Source of the DNA: Spirochaetia bacterium
GTDB taxonomy: Bacteria; Spirochaetota; Spirochaetia; Treponematales; Rectinemataceae
Reading direction: 5' to 3'
Assembly (NCBI GenBank): GCA_029975555.1
Contig: JARKOY010000131.1
Location: 1 to 56,132, forward strand
Length of the DNA: 56,132 nt
Shown here: positions 51,415-56,132 of the stretch, in pieces
How positions within the stretch are numbered: the stretch's first letter is position 1
How the letters are laid out: every line of letters begins with the position of its first letter
Program-made: the position numbers and the translations under genes
The notes under the pieces: generated by a model
What the model was told of the DNA's origin: nothing
The model's database searches: none
Seen by the model: the letters and a program-made list of their open reading frames with translations, nothing else

Positions 51415-52499
51415 TTGACATCTCCCAGTCTGACATCCCCTAGCGCGCGCAGCAGGCTGGACCATCGCTCGATGATAGGCCCTATTTCGTAGCGATGGAT
51501 GTTCTGGCGGGCCGCGGCCCCCATTCGTCTCCGAAGAGGAGCATCGTCGGCAAGCCTGCCCATTCTTTCGGCGAGCGCCGCGACGTCGTAGAGCGGGACG
51601 ATAAAGCCATCCTGACCATCTTCGATTATTTCGGAAGGGCCCTCGGGGCAGTCGAAGCTCACGCAGGGGACACCTGCCGCCATCGCTTCGACGAGCGTCA
51701 TGGAAAAACCTTCGTACTCCGAACTTATGGCATACATCGATGCGCCGGCGTATTCTTCCGCGACGTTGTGCGTGGGCGGAAGAATCTGTACGCTGTCCTC
51801 AAGCCCACGCGCGGCCAGTTTATTCCTGAGCTCGGCCTCTTTCGACCCTGATCCGCGGATCCGTAGACTCCAGTCTGGATGCGCCCTGGCAAATACGGCA
51901 AACGCGTCGATGAGCAGGTCGAAGCGCTTCTGCGCCTCAAGCCTTCCCAAGGCGAGTATGCGCTTTGTCTCGAGGCCGGCTGGGTGATCGGGGAAGCCTG
52001 GCACAGGATTGGGAATGCACACGACGTTCCGAGGCGCAAGCACACGGCGCCAGGTTTCGGCGTCCTTGTGGGTCAGCGTGACGATGAAGTCGCAGCACCG
52101 GGCGGCGATTCTGCGGCTCGGATGGTTTGCAGCGTACGTCGCATTGAAGTGCTCCCACGCGATCAATGCAGGCCTGTGTGGCCGTTGCAATAGCGCCACC
52201 AGCAAGAAATGTCTGATTTCTCCCACCCCCGACAGGATGACGACATCGGGCGCCCTGTGTCTGACAAAACGCAGCATGTGGATGTTTGAGCCGAGGATGT
52301 GTCGAGCGCCTCCCGCGAGCGGCAGATAGGAGAGTTTTACTTCGGGGCTGTAAGGATAGCCACAGGCGTGGTGAGGGGGCGGGCACAGCGACAGCACCTC
52401 GACGTCGAAGTGCTCTGAAAGTCCATTCGCGATGAGGTTGGTGACCCGCTCCGTTCCGGCCCACCCGTGCGCATCGTGTATCACAAAGAGGACGTTCAT
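51411..52499 (-). CDS. GT4 glycosyltransferase
   Basis: A 362-residue GT-B enzyme. N-lobe: [20 protein letters not shown], with the acceptor-loop glycines. C-lobe: [20 protein letters not shown] and the donor motif [20 protein letters not shown], then [19 protein letters not shown], strongly like GalNAc/Glc-transferring GT4 enzymes such as AmsD/PglH types. Overlaps gmd and the GT2 gene by 4 bp each. Sugar assignment is a guess. Confidence 0.9.
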   Translation of the reverse strand: MNVLFVIHDAHGWAGTERVTNLIANGLSEHFDVEVLSLCPPPHHACGYPYSPEVKLSYLPLAGGARHILGSNIHMLRFVRHRAPDVVILSGVGEIRHFLLVALLQRPHRPALIAWEHFNATYAANHPSRRIAARCCDFIVTLTHKDAETWRRVLAPRNVVCIPNPVPGFPDHPAGLETKRILALGRLEAQKRFDLLIDAFAVFARAHPDWSLRIRGSGSKEAELRNKLAARGLEDSVQILPPTHNVAEEYAGASMYAISSEYEGFSMTLVEAMAAGVPCVSFDCPEGPSEIIEDGQDGFIVPLYDVAALAERMGRLADDAPLRRRMGAAARQNIHRYEIGPIIERWSSLLRALGDVRLGDVK

Positions 52500-53593
52500 T
52501 CTCGTGGTTCAAATATTTTGTAGCCGCCGTCTTTTAAGTATCGTTCTTTGCGGGCTTCGGCCAAGTCGTGTTCCATCATCTCGCGCACAAGCTCTTCCAG
52601 GCTGTGCCGTGGCGTCCAGCCGAGTTTCTCCCTGGCCTTGGTTGCATCGCCGAGCAAGAGGTCCACCTCGGTCGGGCGGAAATATGCGGGGTCGACTTCC
52701 ACGAGGACCTTGCCTGAGGCGGCATCGATACCTTTTTCTTCAAGGCCGTGCCCGCGCCACGCCATTTCGAACCCTGCGTGGCGGAACGCCATGGTCACGA
52801 AATCGCGTATCGAGGTGGTCTTCCCTGTTGCGAGCACGTAGTCGTCGGGCTCGGGCTGTTGGAGGATGAGCCACATGCCCTCCACATAATCCTTCGCGTG
52901 TCCCCAGTCGCGCTTTGCGTCGAGGTTGCCGAGATAGAGCTTCTGCTCGAGCCCGTATTTGATCCGCGCCGCTGCCCTGGTGATCTTCCTCGTCACGAAG
53001 GTTTCTCCACGGACGGGCGATTCGTGGTTGAAAAGAATGCCGTTGCTGGCATGGATGCCATAGGCTTCGCGGTAATTCACGGTAATCCAGTACGCGTATA
53101 ATTTTGCCACAGCGTAGGGGCTGCGCGGGTAGAAGGGCGTCGTCTCTTTCTGAGGAATCTCCCTGACCTTGCCGAAGAGCTCTGAGGTGGACGCCTGATA
53201 AAACCGCGTCTTTTTTTCTAGGCCAAGTAAGCGTATTGCCTCCAGCAGCCGCAAGGTCCCAAGGCCGTCGGTGTTCGCCGTATATTCCGGCGTGTCGAAA
53301 GAAACTTTGACGTGACTCTGCGCCGCCAGGTTGTATATCTCGTCAGGTTCGATCTCTTCGACGAGCCGGATAAGGTTCGTGCTGTCGGTGAGGTCTCCGT
53401 AGTGGAGCCTGAAGCGGTTGTCAGGATCGTGGGGGTCCTTGTAGAGGTGGTCGATGCGCTGCGTATTGAAGCTCGAACTTCTGCGCTTTATCCCATGGAC
53501 TGTATAACCTTTTTCGAGCAGAAACTGTACGAGGTAGGAACCATCCTGCCCTGTTGCGCCCGTAATGAGTGCCGTCTTTGTCCTCTCCGTCAT
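52496..53593 (-). CDS. gmd: GDP-mannose 4,6-dehydratase
   Basis: It converts GDP-D-mannose to GDP-4-keto-6-deoxy-D-mannose, the committed step to GDP-L-fucose (or GDP-rhamnose or perosamine). The Rossmann start is [19 protein letters not shown], the catalytic Thr/Ser and Glu are in [18 protein letters not shown], and the Tyr-x3-Lys is [12 protein letters not shown]. At 365 aa it is of normal length. Start and stop both overlap neighbours by 4 bp; the upstream partner is an exported protein, an unusual pairing. Presence of fcl makes fucose the likely end product. Confidence 0.96.
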   Translation of the reverse strand: MTERTKTALITGATGQDGSYLVQFLLEKGYTVHGIKRRSSSFNTQRIDHLYKDPHDPDNRFRLHYGDLTDSTNLIRLVEEIEPDEIYNLAAQSHVKVSFDTPEYTANTDGLGTLRLLEAIRLLGLEKKTRFYQASTSELFGKVREIPQKETTPFYPRSPYAVAKLYAYWITVNYREAYGIHASNGILFNHESPVRGETFVTRKITRAAARIKYGLEQKLYLGNLDAKRDWGHAKDYVEGMWLILQQPEPDDYVLATGKTTSIRDFVTMAFRHAGFEMAWRGHGLEEKGIDAASGKVLVEVDPAYFRPTEVDLLLGDATKAREKLGWTPRHSLEELVREMMEHDLAEARKERYLKDGGYKIFEPRE

Positions 53594-54396
53594 TTTTTCC
53601 CCTCCACTGGTGCGATTTTCTTTGTGATATAGCTAAAAAACGCCTCGACCCGGCCCATGAGAGAAGGTTCCAACCGTTCCCGGAAGAGCCCAAACAGGTC
53701 GAAGGCCTTCACCGCCCCCACGCCGTAGACGCACAGCCCGTCGTTCTGGCGGAAGACATACAGCTCCCACACCATGTTGCCGGGGGCCACGGCCCGAAAA
53801 TGCTGGTAGCTGTAGACGATGGGGTCCAGATTGACCGCGGAGAACCGTAGGATTCCTGTCTCCAGCCTGTAGTCGTATTGGGCTCGGAATGCGTCGAAGG
53901 GCTCCATGTGCTGACGAACCTCGATCGTCTCGCCCTTGCCGGCTTGCCGGGCTTTTCTGCTCAGCACATCCATCGTATCGAACAGCGCGTAGGTCGTCTT
54001 TTGCTGTTTTGACCAATAGGGAATGCCTACGTAACTTTTGACGTCGGAGAGGGCGGCGGCGATACGGCTCAGCATGCCGTCGGCCTGTGCCCCATCCTGT
54101 ATGGGGACGAAGGCCATGAATTCCGCCGTATAGTTAGGACGAGTGGTCTGGATTCGTCGTACTATTTCTTTGGTCTCGTTGTCGTCGCGCGTCAGGCTGA
54201 GTTTTCCGGGGCCCTCGAGAGGACGGACGACCATGTCCCCGCGCTCGAGCGCAGATGCCTCGGTGTCGGAGAGCCCCTGAAATATTCCTGCATACGGGGC
54301 GCTTCCTCCTGCCGGCATGGCAGAGACAATCGCGGTCGCAGCGACGATTGTCGTTGAGAGCACAACCGTCAAAAGTACAGTTCGGGCAGATTGCAC
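53590..54396 (-). CDS. Exported protein of unknown function coupled to gmd
   Basis: I do not recognise a named family. A 268-residue protein with an N-terminal signal segment ([21 protein letters not shown], ends near residue 27). The mature part is mixed alpha/beta, with [37 protein letters not shown] and [23 protein letters not shown] at 54396 has GAGGAG upstream. The stop overlaps the gmd start as ATGA and the gene lies 9 bp after the Omp85-like gene, so envelope proteins and fucose synthesis share a message. It may help glycan assembly or surface display; this is only context-based. Confidence 0.75.
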   Translation of the reverse strand: MQSARTVLLTVVLSTTIVAATAIVSAMPAGGSAPYAGIFQGLSDTEASALERGDMVVRPLEGPGKLSLTRDDNETKEIVRRIQTTRPNYTAEFMAFVPIQDGAQADGMLSRIAAALSDVKSYVGIPYWSKQQKTTYALFDTMDVLSRKARQAGKGETIEVRQHMEPFDAFRAQYDYRLETGILRFSAVNLDPIVYSYQHFRAVAPGNMVWELYVFRQNDGLCVYGVGAVKAFDLFGLFRERLEPSLMGRVEAFFSYITKKIAPVEGKK

Positions 54397-54405
54397 GTTC
54401 GCTCC

Positions 54406-55878
54406 TCAGAAGAAAAGTCCCAAGCCAAAGAATATCTCATACGGAGAGTATCCGTCGCGGGGGCTCGGCGCCGTCAGAGACTTGTTCCGTATTACCGCAT
54501 CCAGGTCGAAGGCGGCGCTTGCCCTCACGATGAAAGTGCGCATCCGCAAGGGGTAAACGCAGAATTCGAGCCCCGCCGTGTACCATGCGCTGTCCTGAAA
54601 TGCATCGCCGAGGTGCTTGCGGCAATAGCCAAGATCGACAAAGGGCGTCATCTGAAGCTCGAAATCGAACCAGTTTTTGCCGATAATGACGTGCGTGGGG
54701 AAATCGAATAGTTTGATTGGCACCTGCAGATTTAAGAACGCCGCAGCCCCGCCCCAGAGGCGTTCATCGATTATGCCCCTCATGTAGGTGCCCAAATCGG
54801 TCCGCGTGGTGTCGGTGAAGCTGTAAAAGCCCACAAAGCGCGCCTCGAAGCCGATGGTGCCGCCTTTGGTGGCATGATACACGTACGCACCGTCGAAATC
54901 CAGGGTCGGGGCTCCGGTCAGGAAATTATAGGCGTCGGTGTTCGTCAGATGGCCTTCCATGCCCCTGCGCATGTTGTTGACCCAGTCGACGCGCCCAAAA
55001 TGCAGGCCGTGAGAGAAGGTGAGCTTAAAGCCCTTTCTGTCGTCCCGGACCATTTCCCCTGGCCGCCAGTTCAAGGACGCGGTGAGGGAGGGCGCATAGG
55101 AGACTTGGCCGTATCGGCCCGCCGAAAATCCGGCCGGTATCCACGAAGAGGCCGCCAGCGACGAGACCAGAAAGTACGGATCGGTATCGTTGTCCACTTC
55201 ATCGGGGTTGGACTGGTATCCTTGGTTTGCGCTCAGGGTGATCGGATAGGCGCGGGTGGGAAACACAATCGAAAACCCAAGGTTGGAAATCGAGGATGTG
55301 GGCCTACCATCGGCGTGGACCGCGAGGTCTTCGTAGATGCTGACGCTCGCGTCGTAGCCTGCGAGCTGGAAGGGCAGGTTCATGCTGGCAAGCCCACCGT
55401 AGGAATGTCGTTCACGTTGGTCGATCGCGTAATCGACATTCAAAACCAACGTCTGCATCGAGCCGAGGAAGTTGTAGTCCCTGCCTCTCGCGCTGAGCGT
55501 TAAGCCGTCGTTCGAATCGTATTTGAAGTACGGCAGCGCGATGATGTTCCAGGAGTCTTGGGTGATGAACGTGATGTCGATGAAGACGCGCCCTTCGTCG
55601 CCCTTTTCGAGCGCATACTCGGCCTTGACATCTGCGAGCACGCGCTCGTTCAACAGTGTCTGTCTCCGCTGTTCGAGATAGCCTTCGAAGTCTTCCAGCG
55701 TGGCGAATTCAGTTCCGATTGCGATGTTGGCTTTTTGGCGCAAGACGCGCTCTCTCGTGAAACCATTAATCTTGAAGGACACGCTGCGTATCGTGTAGAC
55801 CACACGCGCTTCCGGGAATGCGGCGAACGGGGCGCAGACGATCAACAGCATTCCAAGGAAGAGCCCTAATGTGCGCAC
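54406..55878 (-). CDS. Omp85-type outer-membrane protein with one POTRA domain
   Basis: A 490-residue BamA/TamA-related protein. Signal peptide about residues 1-23 (LGLFLGMLLIVCAPFAAFPEA). One POTRA domain follows (VYTIRSVSFKINGFTRERVL to RVFIDITFITQDSW, about residues 25-110). The rest (about 380 residues) is a beta barrel with many aromatic-edged strands and the terminal FFGLGLFF, a classic outer-membrane insertion signal. Full BamA has five POTRAs, so this is a specialised short relative. GTG start at 55878 with AGGTGG. It heads the glycan operon. Role could be insertion of a cluster barrel or transport of a partner. Confidence 0.8.
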   Translation of the reverse strand: MRTLGLFLGMLLIVCAPFAAFPEARVVYTIRSVSFKINGFTRERVLRQKANIAIGTEFATLEDFEGYLEQRRQTLLNERVLADVKAEYALEKGDEGRVFIDITFITQDSWNIIALPYFKYDSNDGLTLSARGRDYNFLGSMQTLVLNVDYAIDQRERHSYGGLASMNLPFQLAGYDASVSIYEDLAVHADGRPTSSISNLGFSIVFPTRAYPITLSANQGYQSNPDEVDNDTDPYFLVSSLAASSWIPAGFSAGRYGQVSYAPSLTASLNWRPGEMVRDDRKGFKLTFSHGLHFGRVDWVNNMRRGMEGHLTNTDAYNFLTGAPTLDFDGAYVYHATKGGTIGFEARFVGFYSFTDTTRTDLGTYMRGIIDERLWGGAAAFLNLQVPIKLFDFPTHVIIGKNWFDFELQMTPFVDLGYCRKHLGDAFQDSAWYTAGLEFCVYPLRMRTFIVRASAAFDLDAVIRNKSLTAPSPRDGYSPYEIFFGLGLFF

Positions 55879-56132
55879 GAGAAATCCACCTCGTGCTCCT
55901 CGGTGTTTTATTTTTTGTCCTCCTGAAGATGATCGTGTAGGCGTATAGGTTCGTTATTATTGCATCTTGTCGTGAATTTGGCAATTCTCTTGTTAGTGCT
56001 CTCAAGCTTGTGCAAAGGGCAGGAGCGCGGAGAACGGGGTGGTTTTCAATGGTTTCAAGCCAGGACGAAGCGGGGGACATACTCAGGGCTGGTTTTGCCT
56101 GGGGTTTTCCAGGCTTTTGTCCAGGTACGGTG
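55879..56132. other. Gene-free window end
   Basis: This is the upstream region of the glycan operon. It should hold the operon promoter, but I find no hexamer pair good enough to call. The final about 90 bases are rich in CCAGG/CCTGG repeats without a clear hairpin. A minus-strand frame over 55766-56080 has no ribosome site or protein-like composition. Confidence 0.4.

Noticed and set aside
1-56132. CRISPR arrays, insertion sequences, prophage or toxin-antitoxin genes
   Set aside because: No regularly spaced repeats, transposase motifs, integrase or phage structural genes were found on either strand.

Overview
The window looks like a chromosomal piece of a spirochaete, most likely a Treponema/Rectinema-like member of the Spirochaetota. 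The case rests on an alanyl-tRNA synthetase of about 599 residues that lacks the C-terminal C-Ala domain (a spirochaete habit), a DXP isoprenoid pathway, CdaA/YbbR c-di-AMP genes, RNase Y with YmdB, and several outer-membrane beta-barrel proteins, which imply two membranes. Most of the DNA is GC-rich; positions about 39945-47000 are visibly AT-rich.

Region 1 (1-15949) is mostly housekeeping. It holds alaS, a small unknown reverse gene, then a tightly packed forward operon dxs-folP-cdaA-ybbR-acpS-truA-rlu whose genes mostly overlap or abut. A convergent RRM protein gene follows, then rny-ymdB behind a near-perfect sigma70 promoter, a methyltransferase gene and tRNA-Leu(GAG). A structured RNA/terminator element, a secreted L,D-transpeptidase-like protein and an unknown exported protein close the region. 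Two places look like unannotated small RNAs or regulated leaders: about 10385-10553 (minus strand) and 14048-14175 (plus strand).

Region 2 (16071-22501) carries a four-gene Gld-type ABC exporter (ATPase, permease, GldG-like protein, DUF4340-like protein) and the two subunits of an L(+)-tartrate dehydratase-type iron-sulfur hydrolyase (ttdA, ttdB).

Region 3 (22551-31345, minus strand) is a complete pentose operon: LacI-family regulator, sugar-binding protein, permease, double ATPase, araB, araA, araD. It has a strong promoter with an 18-bp imperfect palindrome with a central CG at the predicted transcription start, and ends at a hairpin terminator. Imported L-arabinose would be converted to D-xylulose 5-phosphate.

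Region 4 (31548-55878) builds and exports a surface glycan. Three outer-membrane barrel proteins (two Wzi-like) sit at one end. An Omp85/POTRA protein and an exported protein of unknown function sit at the other, translationally coupled to gmd. Between them, on the minus strand, are gmd, manC and fcl (GDP-mannose to GDP-L-fucose), a GT11 fucosyltransferase, a WbaP-like initiating sugar-phosphate transferase, Wzm/Wzt export genes and nine further glycosyltransferases. The central AT-rich glycosyltransferase block looks like a swapped-in serotype cassette. The inferred product is a fucose-containing polysaccharide assembled on a lipid carrier inside the cell and exported by an ABC transporter.
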